A DNA stretch of 64,000 nt from Siphonodentalium dalli (taxonomy: Eukaryota; Mollusca; Scaphopoda; Gadilida; Siphonodentaliidae): assembly GCA_032622095.1 (NCBI GenBank), contig CP136067.1:57641899-57705898 (forward strand), read 5' to 3'. The translations under genes and the position numbers were made by a program. Position 1 is the first letter of the stretch; each line of letters starts with the position of its first letter. The notes below the pieces were generated by a model, which saw only the letters and a list, made by a program, of their open reading frames with translations, was not told the DNA's origin and did no database searches. Positions 1 to 14,400 of this stretch are shown one piece after another.

Positions 1-1612
1 CAGTCGACAGCCAGACCAGCTGGACTGTTCAGACTAGTGTCAACGATAACCTACAATGGTAAAACAACAATGAAACTGTAGCCCTCAGCCCAGTCAATGT
101 ACAAGCCAGCCCATTCAACAGCCAGACAATCTGGACTGCTCAGACTGGATTCAATGATATTCACAGTCTGATATATGGACAAGTTAGCTGCACTTTTCAA
201 CTGGCTAGTTGTGTCATGCAGTGGTTACAGCAAGAGTAAACCGTCAATGAACATATAGTGGTTTAGAATATTACAATCTATGAATGTGTCTTGGTTTTTA
301 AATAGAGGCTACAACTACCAATTTAAAGAAAAGATTACTACAACCACGCCGATCCATATAATGTACAATGCAGGAACTACAAAAAATAAATAGGACTGCA
401 GTTATCAGAGGCATATCACAGTCATCAGTCTATTTGGATGGGTACACAAAATTGGTTTTAGTGCTGAAATTGATGTCTGGTCTAGGATTGTTTGGACTAT
501 ATGCATGGAAAATGCATTCCTCCCCCCCCCCCCCTGATAATTTTAATACTGGAAAATGACAACTGAACATAATCCACTGTAAGCTCCGTAACTTATGTAG
601 GGATTTAAATGCTGACAAATTTTACAGCTTTATTAGTGATGATCCCAATTGTCGATGTGATCATCCAGTTCATTATTTCTTTACTTGCATGCTAGTCACT
701 TAATAATAATAATAATAGTTCGTTATTTCTTTACATGCATACTAGTCACAATTCAGCAATTATTTAACAGGGCTAGGTATGTCAAACATCACTGTTGAAA
801 AGCTACATTTTGATCATATCTTATTAGATAGTTAAATAGAAAGTAATTCCATTTTCGTTCAAACATACATAGCACACAAACAACAGCAGATAGGCCCTCC
901 CAGAAACACAGTGTTGGATCCGACATATCATCCTTATACATATTAACTATCACGACTTTAGCGTGAGACTCATTATTCAACACCCGATCTCCCGCCCACC
1001 CGATCGTGGATGCAAATCTCATGATTTAAGCTGCCCCATGGGTATATCTGTGTTGACTTATATCAATGGACTTACAAGAAGTGATGAAAACCAATCCCAT
1101 CAAAGACAATGTTCAAGCTAGCTGCAGCTGGTGTTAATTAGTGCAAAGCAAGCTGGGCATAAGAGTGGCTCGCAGTAGTCGTCAACATTGCATAGAGAGT
1201 AATTTGCCAACACATAATTTTGACACATATTAAGCCATTTCAAATGAGTATAGGTAGTATTAATTTCTCATGCCATCTTTGTTTTAAGCATGAAAATCAA
1301 ATTATATACTTTCAATACACATTCAATGATCTACTTTAATAGTAAGCAACGCACATGCTATTGTTACAAAATATATTAGCAACTCCCAATTGTAAAAAGT
1401 TTGGATAAAAAATTCTTGGATGTACAGACATGACAAAAAGTCAGTGTGCTCTGAATGGCTGTACAATTTGTATTTACAAAAAGTGCAGAAGATGTATCCG
1501 ATTATAAACTTCGTCGCAAAATGCAATTTGCCATTGCCAAATATGACTGGAATACATAAATAATGTTGTTTTAAAAATGCCTTTTAAGAGTGACCCCTTC
1601 AGCCATACTAAC
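1..1612. other. intron beyond the propeller-2 exon, no exon seen
   Basis: This is LRP4 intron sequence running off the left edge. Positions about 1-60 and 115-180 are two diverged copies of one repeat (cagccagac..ctggactg..cagact). A C-tract sits near 524-535. No further YWTD or EGF exon is seen. Confidence 0.6.
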
Positions 1613-1821
1613 CTCCTCATTTGAGCCGTCCCAGCCAGCTCTGCTGATGGTGTGAGCACTAACATCAGTCCAGTATATTAGGTCAGTCTTATCGTCCCAG
1701 TCTACAGCCACAGCACTCATGATGCCATTCAATGGTATCACGACATCTGCCCTGTCAGGGATTCCCAGAGTGATGCGTCGTATATCAGTGCGTGTCGAGA
1801 ATAACAGGAAATTATCAATAT
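1613..1821 (-). CDS. LRP4: LRP4 exon: propeller 2, first part
   Basis: A 209-nt exon, phase 1 in and phase 0 out, with acceptor ttgcag and donor gttagt. It reads [71 protein letters not shown]. The presence of a second propeller rules out LDLR/VLDLR. The next exon (SLESPAGLAIDW-type in LRP4) was looked for in 1-1612 and not found. Confidence 0.94.
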
Positions 1822-4800
1822 CTGCAAAAATAAATGTTTATACTGGATAGAATTCACAGTGCAAATCTCTGGTATTTCAAAAACAGCATTAATTTTTCAA
1901 TGCCTGGTATATGAACAATTTATGAGTATTATGTTTGGCACCTGGAATCAAAACCCTCTTTCCAATTGTGTTGTTTTTACTAAAAAATCATAAATTAAGA
2001 TCCTGATTTATCGTATTCAACAACCATCATTAAAAAAATCATGACATTCAGTTTAATCATGTACTAGCACATAGTTTCCGCTAGAGGGCAGAGGGTCCCT
2101 TTTAGAGTCCCCTTCCCCTAGCCCAAATTTCCCCTCTGACACATACTAGTCTATACCCCTAACAGATCCACAGACACCTACATCACCTGTGTAACTCCCA
2201 CTGAATATAACTGACAAGGAATTCTATATGCCAGTTACGCTGACCACTAGTGAACCATTTTACAGAAAAATTATTCTCTTCAAGGATGCATACATCAACA
2301 ATTATTCCCTTATTTTGACCTAAATGACACATGTTTGATTCTGGCTGGTTACGTTGTCATATTATACAATCATGTTCCTATTGTGATTTGTATGTAATGG
2401 TTATATTGACCAGATGTTCGTCTGTGAATGGTGATCTTTAATGGTGATTTAATGGTATCAATAAGCTTTCATGAATTTAGGGACAAAGAAATAAAAAGCA
2501 CATTTGACAGTTTTCTCCGCCGCTGTTGGTGGCGGTACGAAAAATTCAATCTCAGTTCGCTTATTTTACTCATAGCTTTAAAATTGCTACGTACAATATT
2601 AAATTCATGCAATACGAATAAAAACTCTCTTTCATTACATAACCTTCCAGTGAAAAATAAAATTACGATTTGTTAACTTTCTCCGTTATATCATCATATA
2701 CGTTCAGAATCTGGACTCAAATAATGGAACAATTTACTTTGCAGTGGTTTAACCCTTTCTTTACAAAATGGATTTTCCCATTCAGTTATAAAGGTCTACA
2801 CTGGAATGGTCCATTAGTCACCTGGAGGGATGTTCAGGAAATATAAGCAGACGACAGCAGATATGATAATACAAGTGCAGAAGAAGCCTTATTCATTGAT
2901 AGGAAATGTTCAGATAATAAGTTCAAACAAACATATGAACATTTCTAAGGGAACCACTCATCAATGAGTATTTTGTATAGAAAGGTTTATAACATATAGT
3001 GTTAGGCTGTTGTTGATCTTATTAGCCAAACATTCCTACGAATGAACCAATGAAAATTCTTTTTGATTTGCATAATAGAAGTAGTGTCAGATGCTAGAGA
3101 CAGATACATCACATAAATGGCCAGTATTGTTTCCACAATTGGCATTAGGTTTTTTTTTTTTCGGGGATGAACATTAAAATAAATTTAGACCCCCATTTAG
3201 AAGCTAACCCTGAGATTCATGACAGGAGCTGTGCCAGTGCATTCTCTTATATATACGAGTCGCCCATTGGAAGCCTCACATATATAAAGAATGCACTGGC
3301 TTACAAGGACAAGGTAAATATTAATAGGCCAAAGCTTTCTCTTATATAAGCGAGGCTCCCTATTGGAGACTCGCATATATAAAAGAATGCATTGGCAAAG
3401 GGTTTTCGAAAAAAATTCACAAAGCTCCAGTCAATGAAGGGTTAATTCCGATTCATTTCAAAAAAGGTCTTTTCCTTTCACATCAACCAAGTTCATGATA
3501 CTCAGGATAGATTGAAGTTTAGCTGCCGATTAGGACATGATATCATAGTTATATATAACTTACTACTTATACATGACATGAGGTTGCTGCTAAGTTCCTG
3601 TCCCGTTGGACATCCACATATGTAGTGTTGACTGTTAGGTAAGCACAGGTGACTGCATCCACCATTGTTTGTCCCACATCTACTCTCAGCTGTGAAACAA
3701 AACAAGGTGACATTAGCCAATTAAAATAAGTTTGAGTTCTCAGATTCCTTAAAATTATGTGCATGAAAAATGTAGTAGAACAAAAAAGATAGTATGGCTT
3801 ATTAAATATGGAGAATGACAGGATACAGCACCTCAAAACAAAGACAAACATTGGATTCACCTCCCTCGTAAATGGTTACATGGGTTGATAGGGCATGCCT
3901 CATAAAATTTCATCAATGTCATTTCCTACAATCCAACAGCAGAATCCCATTTGTTGTTATAATGATTCATCATAGCACAGAGAAAGGGCCTTGGCCCTGA
4001 TAGCTTTCATTTTGGGCAAATTAAAGTATTTATACACAAATTTAATATATATTTTTTTGTTTTTAATATATTAATCATTGTGAACTTCACAACTAATATT
4101 CAATGACACTGCCTCCATATTCCTGCTAATTACTTGAAACAAGATTTAGAACATAAGTCTCGTCTCTGGTAACATGCTTTTGATCACCACTTTAAATGGT
4201 CAAAAATTACTGAAAATACAACATCAACAATAAATTAAGAGATGTCAATGTTTTGAGTCTAAATATGAGACAATTCTGGGGTAGCATGTTCAGCATAATT
4301 AACCTATTATCACCACCCTCCATGCATTAGCATTAACATCAGAGTATTATCCTTGTTGGCAAGGTGGTGTGTAATTAAAAACAATTATTGAAACCCACAC
4401 ATCAGTTAATAGAATGTACCAATAAACCCACACATCAGTTAATAGAATGTACCAATAAACCCACAAATCAGTTAAAAGAATGTACCAATAAAACTCAATT
4501 TGAATGAAGAAAGTCATGTCAAGGAAAATTTCCAACAAGAGTGACAAGGAGGTAATCAAATATAAAGGGCATATACCTAAATACTAAGTATGCTAATCCT
4601 GATATGCACACAATTGCTGCTGCTAATGCTTTTTTGTAGAGGATGCGAATGAAAATGGTGATACATGCCTATGACTGAGGTAATGTTTGGTGTGAAGCCA
4701 ATAGATACATATTAATCGATCAATTATTATTATTATTACTTACAAGGAGGTTGCCGCTGTGGATGTAGAGTATGGATATCCATTGGGAAATGCAGTCTGT

Positions 4801-7800
4801 TTCTGACCGTTTCGACATTGTTTCCATTGAGCTTATTTGCTCGTTTAATGCTTTTGGTGTGCCAATCGGTCCAGTATAAATCATCCTCAAACAAAGTCAA
4901 AGCAAACGGATGAGGTAGACCTGTAATTGACAATAAGAAGTTAAGAACAATTTAGAGGATGATGTCATTGACACCAGGGACCTGCCTAGAAGGAGGACGG
5001 TAGATATTTTCTCCTTAAATTGTGCCACTTCTCCCTGTTTTAGTCCTAGGGAGAAGTGACCTCTCTCATATACCAGTATCCATATTTCCAAACAACATGT
5101 TCAATCCTTTCATTACGAGAGCTGCGCTGGTGCAGTATTAAAGATAATGCGCCGGTGTCAGGGCTCACATATATAAGAGAACCTGCTCCCATTTTTGCTC
5201 ATTCATGTACCTCCCACTGATCCGTACCGCGAATCTATTAAAGTATTTGAAAAAGATTCGATTCGAGATTCGATTCAATTTCGATTATGATGATTCGATT
5301 CGAGATTCGATTCGATGTTGAAATTGCCAATTCGTCGGGCCCTAATGTTACTACCAATTCTGGTATGTTTGTGAAATTTCCAGATGGCAGTGATGTTTGA
5401 AGTCACCAATGTGCTGTCTTCAGCAAATATTTTACGGTCAAAATCTTCCAGTGATATAAATAATTTACTCTTTCTTTAGAGAATTTCAAATTATTTGGCA
5501 GAGATCCATATCTGAAAAAGACCGAGGCATTTTTATAATAATAGCAGGATATACATGTAACATACCATGATTAATGACTGTTCTCCTGTGAGTGCCATCT
5601 AGGTTCGCACATTCAATAACATGGTGCTTGGCATCAGCCCAGTATATCTTGTCTGCAGCATAGTCAATCGTCAGACCATTCGGCCAAACTAAAGATGTGT
5701 TTGCAATATTCGACCTCTCAGATCCATCCATAGAGGCCCGCTCTATTTTAGGAATCACACCCCAATCGGTCCAAAAAATAGCACTGTGAAAAGAAATTAG
5801 ATAGGATATCTTTATGATATCTTATTTTCAATATGATCATAATAAACAAATGTGACAGAATATAAATAAGTTTTGCTGTTATATATTATGCAGGGGGTGA
5901 CTTAGTGAAAGTTGACTGTCTTCCAGCTACTCCCTTTACAAATTAATCAGGTATGATGAAGTGGCCATAAATGGGCAGCTTCATGCACAGTATAGGCATC
6001 TCTGTGTGGATGTGATGGGTGTCAAGAGTTTGATATAGTGTAAACATATTTTTATTTCCAAATCCAAACAAATAACATAATATATACAGATGACACATAA
6101 ATCAAAATAGAAGAGTTAATGTATGGAAACGAGGATCAGACAACAAGCCCGAGGTCTTGTATGAAGTCTTCTCCTCTTTGGCGACATGCCCCATCCACAA
6201 TAAGTGAGGGAGGGATATAGACCAGACGGGAAGTGTTGGAAATAATGGTTTTAAGAGAAATGGAGATATATAACTTAATTTGCATGAATTAGGGATGGAA
6301 AAAAAGGGTGATGATAGAGTTAGGGATAGCAGGAGGCAGAGAGAGAAAGAGAAGGGATGAGAAACTAGAAGACAGGAGGGGAACAGATAAAGCCGTGAAA
6401 TTATGACAGTGGTGAGGAGTTTTCAATAATTGGGTTGTTGTATGATAACGAGAGGCCGATCACGATCGGCAGATGTTTAACCCATACCTTGGCGATAGCG
6501 ACTAGTCATAATTGATAATTTGTCAAAGATATGATCACAGGAATTAATCCATATATCAGTACCCAACTTGAAATCAAAAGCTCAAATAATTTGTCTTAAG
6601 GAAGGGTTAAAGTATTTGGGGTGGGGAGGAGTAGTTTTAAATCTCATAACTCTGTCCCTATTCACCCAAGGACCTCTCACTGTGAGATCCAATGGTTTAG
6701 TGATTTCGGAGGACATGTTTAGGAGTTTAAGTTAACTCATTGGAAGCAAAAGTGATAAATCCCTATCTTTAACACTTTTGACATGCCAGATATTCAAAAT
6801 TTATTCACTTCTAAAGAGAAATTATAATTTGTTGACAAGCCAGACTGCTTAGAATGACATACATGTAGGGGATTCCATCTCATATTTAAATGGTACTTTA
6901 ATTACCCCCCCCCCCCCCCCCATTCTCCCCAGTTATTTCTTTATCAAACATGGACAGATATAAGATCAGATCTGACCTGTGTATTAAATAAGATTAAGTG
7001 CTTCATAACAGGGGTGTATGCATGGTTTTCAAAAATATATGTAGTTTATACAATTCAAAAGTATTATCTATATAATGTTATACAGACATAATATGATGAG
7101 GATGCTTGCCCCTATGACCACTAAATCGTTCATATAAAAGAAAGTAAGTTAGCCCTCAATTAAATGGTTTCACACATTACAATGTTTTACAAGTAGCTTG
7201 GACACTAAAAGCCACAACCTTCAATGTTAATCTTCTAAGTGCTCTGTGGCCCCTAAAATTCAATCAACCATGAAAATATGAACAAATGGGAAAATAAGGT
7301 TCCTGGAAACACTAACATCTACCATATTGATTTTCAAAACAAGTCATCACTTACAATAGTCATTGTATATTTATCTGCCTGATTCCCATTGCATAGATAA
7401 ATCATATTGGCCATCAGCTGTTATTTTAATTTCAAATTGAAAGCACATGTCTGAAGGGTTAATATATTTTTCAAAAATCAATTAATCAGTCAAAACCAAA
7501 ATTTAGATAAGTGAATAGTGTGCAAAGATACCCAACAGATATTAAGAGATATGAAGAAGAGTCCATGTACATTATAGCATGTGTCTATGGAAACCTTGGA
7601 AAGGGTTAATTATTTTTGAAGCAAATTAATGGAATTTAGAAGACACTAAGTCTTATATAGGTGAGTGGGGGCTCTTATCTCACCCTGTAATGCAATTTCA
7701 AGAATAGGATAAACAACAGTCTTATGCTGCCATAAATCAATTTGACAGTTAGAATAAACAAACAGCCAGCCACCAGTGTTGTTTATCTTGACCACCAGAG

Positions 7801-8453
7801 CTCTGTATAATATGTCATCACTCATTTCATAACAGATTTCACTTGGAATGACAACATCTATAAAATGTCCTCTCATATACTCTGGATGTTCACATGGTAA
7901 TTTATTGATATCATTATATTACATGAAACTATTGCAATAAAATCTTCATATTTTCAAAACAGGATATCACACCTAATTAATCGTATAAAACTAAAATAAA
8001 TGAAAGTGTCAATATTTTTTATTATTAAACTTTTTTTTTATTGTTATTAAAGTTCAAACAAAATTTAATATTTGTATCTGTTTGTATATGCTAAATTTAG
8101 CAAGGAGCTAAATCTAAAAAAATCCAATTTAAAAAAAAAAAAAAAAAATTCTCGAAAAAGGGTCATAACTCCTTTAAAATTAATCGGATCAAACCCATAT
8201 TCGAACTCGATCTGTATTTTGGGCTGTGAAACTCACATACCAAATTTGGTTCCAATCAGATAAAAAATGTTTGAGTTATGGCAGAATGCGTGAATTCTAA
8301 GTTGAAAAAGGGCCATAACTCTGTAACAAAATCTGGGATCAAACCCAAATTCGAACTCGATCTGTATTTTGGGCTGAGAAACCCATATACAAAATTTGGT
8401 TTCGATCGGATAGAAAATGTTTGAGTTATCGCATTACTCGTAAAGTGTCTACG

Positions 8454-8484
<31 letters not shown>

Positions 8485-11400
8485 GGACAGACGGACGAAC
8501 GACGAGTGGTCAATCCGGGCAACGACACTATGTTTACCATACTATGGTATGGGTAAACATAAAAATGAGGCTCGTCTATAGTAATCTTCATGCATCGTGG
8601 GAGGGAGTCAATCACAATGACTGTTAACTAGTTACATCCGTCAATAAGTAATTAAACAAACACAAACACAGCTTTGAGTGTTCATAATCAAAATATGTCG
8701 TGGACTATATATCTTCTGTAAGAATAAGAACATATTCAGCAGCAATAACCTGACACAGGACGATTCCTATTTCAAGGGTGTTCACTGAGAATGTCGCAGA
8801 ATCCTTCGTGTGGAATCATTTCACATATAAACAGGATAATAACAAGTAAGTACCAAACAAAATAATCGTTATTGGAAGGCATTTAGTATTACATATATAT
8901 TGGGAATATCATGCTGCCGCATAACGTGGCCGGAATCCAATGCAATTCGTTGTGATAGAGTCATGGGAATCATTTTGTTCTCATGATATATGTCTGTACA
9001 GCATTAAATATTTGTTTGTTTTCGTGAATGTTAAGCTTCCTTGATCCCCGCAGTAGGGTATTCTCAGATAGGGCAACATTGGGTAGAGTTTGATATATGA
9101 TAATGATAATAATGGAGCTTATATAGCGCGTATCCCCGTGAGGGCCCTAAGCGCTTCACATTATTACCCCAGTTGTTGTGTAAATGCCATGTTGAGCAAT
9201 TCTTAAACGCATGCAGCCATAATGGCGCTTCACAAGATTGCTCTTGGCTTACACTTACCCAACAACCAGGTCCCTATTTCTCGTCTCGGTACGACGAAGC
9301 GAAAGGGGCTCTACTTGACCATTGAGTTGCAGATGAGGGTATAAATTTAAGAGTATGGTTGCCTAGTGAGGCCGAGTGGTAATCAAATATGCTCCAAACA
9401 TGGGATTGATGTGAAAAGTCATTGAGTACAGTCTGAGCATCCTTGATTTTTGCATAACTATTTCAGAATATTCATCGATCAAGTATTCTTGTAATTTGTT
9501 GTGTGTGGATGTTTTGATATGATGTAAATTGATTTCCAGGATATTCCATAATGTGGGATAGATATGAAATATTAGTTGCTCAAAAAAAGATGTTCAGGGT
9601 ATCTTAAGAACAACTGGATGATAGAACAATTGGATGATAAACTTAGCACAACCAAATCAGCCCAGAAAATAGCGCTGCTAAAACTATAGATGTATAATAC
9701 CCTAATACGTAAAACAGAACTGTGAAAAGAAAGTGGCAGTGGCTTGGTTTAGATTTTAAGTGATGCTTGACTGTTCAGTCATAAACTGTTCAAATTTGTT
9801 CTCAAATTATGATCCTTGAGCAAGTTTACTCATAATGGGGTTCTTGCATAAAGGAAAAAATAAGCACCTGGCTTGTTGGGTATATATGTAAGTTTGTATG
9901 GAAGTGTGTGGACGTGCATGTGCGACCCCCTCAGTATACGTAAGTTGGTATGGAAGTATGTTCATGTGTTTGTGCAGGTTTCTCCCCTTGCGAAGCACCT
10001 GTAAAATGGCAGCATGCATTAGAATCTGTAATCAGTCTTTTGTCTTGAACTTCTGATGGCGAGATGTACGAAGATTGTGTACTATAATCATGTGTGTATC
10101 TACGACATAAACTCAGGCAATGCACACATGCAGTATTGCTTGTGCATTGTGCATGCTTCCACAGCCTCCATTGTTTGACACGATCATCATTTGCTAACCT
10201 ATGTTGTTAGATTGGCATTGAGATTAACGGTTTGTATTGCAGAGTCATTGTTGCTAGTGGGTCAGCTTTCATGAAGGTTGGTCAGTGGCGGAAATAAGCA
10301 CTCTTTTCATTTTTGATTTTGCACATTATTTTTCACTTTTGGCATTTTTAGTTCTGGTATAGTTATATAGACCTTGTATAGTCAATGAAAACGCCCCTGC
10401 ATTCTAATCACATGGTCACAGAGTGCCTGCCTATAAGACGATGGTGTATCAGTAACTAATACGGAAGACTGATCGCCCAAAAATGCGACTTGAGGATACA
10501 ATGGTAGTGACTTGTCGTTACAAAAGAATAACAGTTGTGTATATCCCCTGGATACCCGTGTGTATAAAACTAGGGGCATGCATTTTCGATTTATCCCTCT
10601 GAATCGAATCGAATTGTTTTCGATTTTGAGTACCAGTTTTTAAATCCGATTATCTCAAAGAATCTTAAGTACACTGCGCGTTTCGAGTAGAGGGCCTAGA
10701 TCGATGATTTTTCCGATAATTCAAAGCATTTAGCACATCAAATTCTCAAAAAATCCCGCGATACAATTGAATAAACTCCGATGTTGCCCTTTCAAAATGC
10801 ATGCACCATCATACTGCAATTCAGTGCATGTCGGGGACATCATCTCAGAACGCGGAATCCGCTAAAACGGGCGGAAGCTGAAAATTAATTATAAATCGAT
10901 CCGTTTTTCATTTGCGGTGTACTAGTAAATACGCAACATGGTGGAAATATAGACATGTGTATGCTTCATTCCATCTTCTTTCTATACATGCAAGCACATG
11001 CATGTCCATTCAAAAGCTTAGCTTCGCAGAGCACATGGGAATATATAGACCGTAATTTAGTCCGTAAATTACCCAGCGGTTCTACATTTGTAAGCAGTCA
11101 GTATTTTAGATCACCTTAGCCGTGACGTGACATAAGTTCTATTTACGTCTGCTAGAGAGGAAACCCAGGAAATTAGGGAATAACCTTCACTATATATAGC
11201 GTATAGCCATAGTTTTAGTTTGCATGCATCGGAAGGTGAATGGCGATCAACTTATTATCAACTAGTTATTATGACAATTTATTTTTTCATTTGATTCATC
11301 AAATATCTGATGAGTTGTGACTTTTGTTAATAATTAAACATGTACTTAGTATATATTTTATTTAGTCTACTAATATCAGGGTGGGTCGTGGGTGACTGGA

Positions 11401-14400
11401 CGAGTAAGACAAACACTGCAATATGACTGCTTCTCACATGCATTTTATCAATATACCAAATGCAATGTTCTGATAATGAGTGCTAATCATTAATCCAGAA
11501 TTCAAACGATTGCGCGAACAACAGATAAGAGTGATTGGTAGTGTAAAATTGAATAGCGCATCTGCGCATGCGTATTTGAGATTGAGATTTTCTCTCACAT
11601 ACAAGACAAACATCTTCTTGGCCAGATTGGACTCACTGTGTATGCGCGAATTCGATAGTTCAAGTTATCTAAATTATTCACATAGCATCTCCGATGACAA
11701 ATTACGTCTGTACTTCGTCAAGAACAGACGCCGGGACATTCACATACGAGTCAGATAAGTTATGCGGACCTCGTTAACAATTTTTACCTTGATTTCAATG
11801 TCCGATCTATTGGTCTACGTTTGCTGAATCGAATCGAATTGAATCGCGATTATGTATCCAAATCGAATCGAAAATCGAATCCAATTAATAATGCCCGAAT
11901 CGCAGGGCCCTATATAAAACAAAAGCTTCGTACATCTCGCCGTAAATTTCTAGTCATGCTATCAAAGATTGCATTCTACCAGGAGAATGAGAGTTCACAC
12001 ATGTGTGATCTGTTGAAAATTACATGGCATGGAGGTAGTGTGCAGATAATTCTCAAAAAGATGTGTGATAAACAACAGCGACACATTTATGTACATACCC
12101 CTGCTTAGGATGAGCAACTATTGCTCTTGGTTTTTCCAATTTTTCTGTCAGTAAGACCTTTCTGTGTTGGCCGTTGAGATTTGTAACCTCTATTCTTGAT
12201 GTACCAGCATCAGACCAAAACAAGAGGTTATGTATCCAATCAACAGCAACGCCACCTGGTTTGAAATAAATACAACATATACAAATCTCTGACAACTTGT
12301 TTCTGATGACCCCATATTTATATTGTCAAAAAATTGCAACAAAAAAATAATAATAATATAAATGATGTCAATGTTCAGAATCTAGATTTGAGAGAACTCT
12401 AGGGTGCTATGTTTAGCAGAATCACTCTTTTATTACCTGAACACCCCTCCAAATGAATAATAGACTGTTCCAAGACCGTTTGTATTTGTATTAGTTATAT
12501 CGTACTAGGGGCAGCAGGAAGACGACCAACTATGACCATGCTGCTCCTGTGAAATACATATTATTATATGTCATTTGCCAAATGGTATTTATTGTTATTG
12601 TACAAATAAAATCTATCTATCTACCTTCCAATGTACACTTTTATAACTGAATGGGAGAATCCATTTAGTACAGAAAGGGTTAATACACATATAGCTCTCT
12701 TCTGTATGAAATTTGAAAGCAGATATCATTGATCATTTGTAGGGAAGTCCAGATAGATAACATAAAAAACAGTATCAGATAAACAAACTCCAGAAAGAGA
12801 CCCTAAGAGTGAGATATATGCTAGGACCTCGCTTGGAAAGACAGAAACTAAGGCTGAAATATCTGCAAGGTCCTCGCTCAGACGAACAAAAAATAAGGCT
12901 GAGATATCAGCAAGGACCTTGCTCAGATGGACAGAAACTAAGGCTGAAATATCTGCTAGGACATTGCAGACTAGGACTAAAACTTGTTAGGAAGAGAATA
13001 GATGGACCATCTTTAAGGAATGGGAATTACTATAATTAATTTGACTCACCAGGACTTTCTAGGCCATATTTGACTAGCTCTTCCACTTCACTTCCATTGA
13101 GATAGGCTTTCTTAATCTTGTCTAATGACACATCAGACCAGAAGACGATGCCCAGTTCATGATGAAAATCTAGAGCGATGGCATTCTGAAGACCTTTCAA
13201 GATGGATCCGTACTCAGCTTTGTTTGTCGTTAACTTACGGATATCCACTCTATTAGCAAATATGAGATATGCCTGGCCACCTGAATGGAGAAGATTAAAA
13301 TGCGTGTAGTCACAAATAGTGGTTGAGTTTGTGATTCTATATCATTCAAGAGTTTGATCTACAATATAGATGTAACACAGATATCTAGTAAAACAAATTA
13401 TTAAATTATAAAATTAAGTATTATTGTCGGATCATTGCAGTTTGTTATGAATATATCTTTACTTTGCACCGAGGACCAAATAAAAAATATTTAATCCAGT
13501 AAACGAGCTCCAAATCCATATAAATTTATAAAGTAAGGGCTGTGGCTCAGCCAAAATAGTTTGCAGAGACATGAGTGGAAGACTTCACTTCCTTTTTATA
13601 GGTAAATAAACATGATTTTTATTACACTGAATTGGTCAAGTTTGCATGTTATTGTTGATTAGGAACCCACGATTTCCAAATCGTTGATTTGGATACCCAA
13701 TATCACTGAATGTTTATTACTTAAGATCCTCGGCGTATTGGTAATCGTGGTCTCTAATGAAGATATATACAATTAACTAGATGGTGGCAATTTCAGGTTA
13801 TATTACATTTTCAAGACACAGACAGATTTATGACGGAAAAACTTAGGCTCAATAAAATTGAGTTTGTTTTGTTTAGTCAAAATGGTCCGGATGGATGAGA
13901 AAAATTGATTCATTGTTATTGAACCAAAGCAGACAACGTTCTAGGATTAAAGTCCCATCCATTGGGTGAGATTTTGGAGATCCTGGTTTCTCATATCAAA
14001 TTTTTAGATCGTGGGTACCCAAGTCAACGGAAACATGCGAAACGTGGCCAATTAAGCCTTTCTTACCATGAGCTTTGCATCCTTTGTCATCTGGTTTGAT
14101 GTCATACCCTTGAGCACATGAACATTTATAAGATCCGGGTGTGTTTGTACAAGTCTGACTGCATATTCCATCTATATCACATTCATTTATATCTGTGAAA
14201 AAAAATCAGCACAGATTATAGAGGTCATATAACTGGAAATGAAGATTCCCTTTAACTATTCCTCTACTAAATACTCATTGATGAGTACCAGTAGTTCCCT
14301 TAGGAAATCTTAAGATAATAAGTTTTTTTAACTTATAATTTGAATAATTCCCACCAATGAATAGGAATTCTTCTGCATTTGTATTATATGTTCATCTGTC

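Larger units (their letters stand above)
1822..3563. other. intron with one family-B and one family-A MITE
   Basis: Apart from the two piggyBac-like MITEs listed separately, I see no exon or recognisable repeat in 1822-2748. Confidence 0.6.

Noticed and set aside
4347-4559. Open frame with [11 protein letters not shown] repeats
   Set aside because: Simple consequence of a 33-bp tandem repeat; no signal for coding.
8256-8615. 119-codon minus-strand frame with [10 protein letters not shown] repeats
   Set aside because: Translation of the (GACA)n microsatellite; not a gene.
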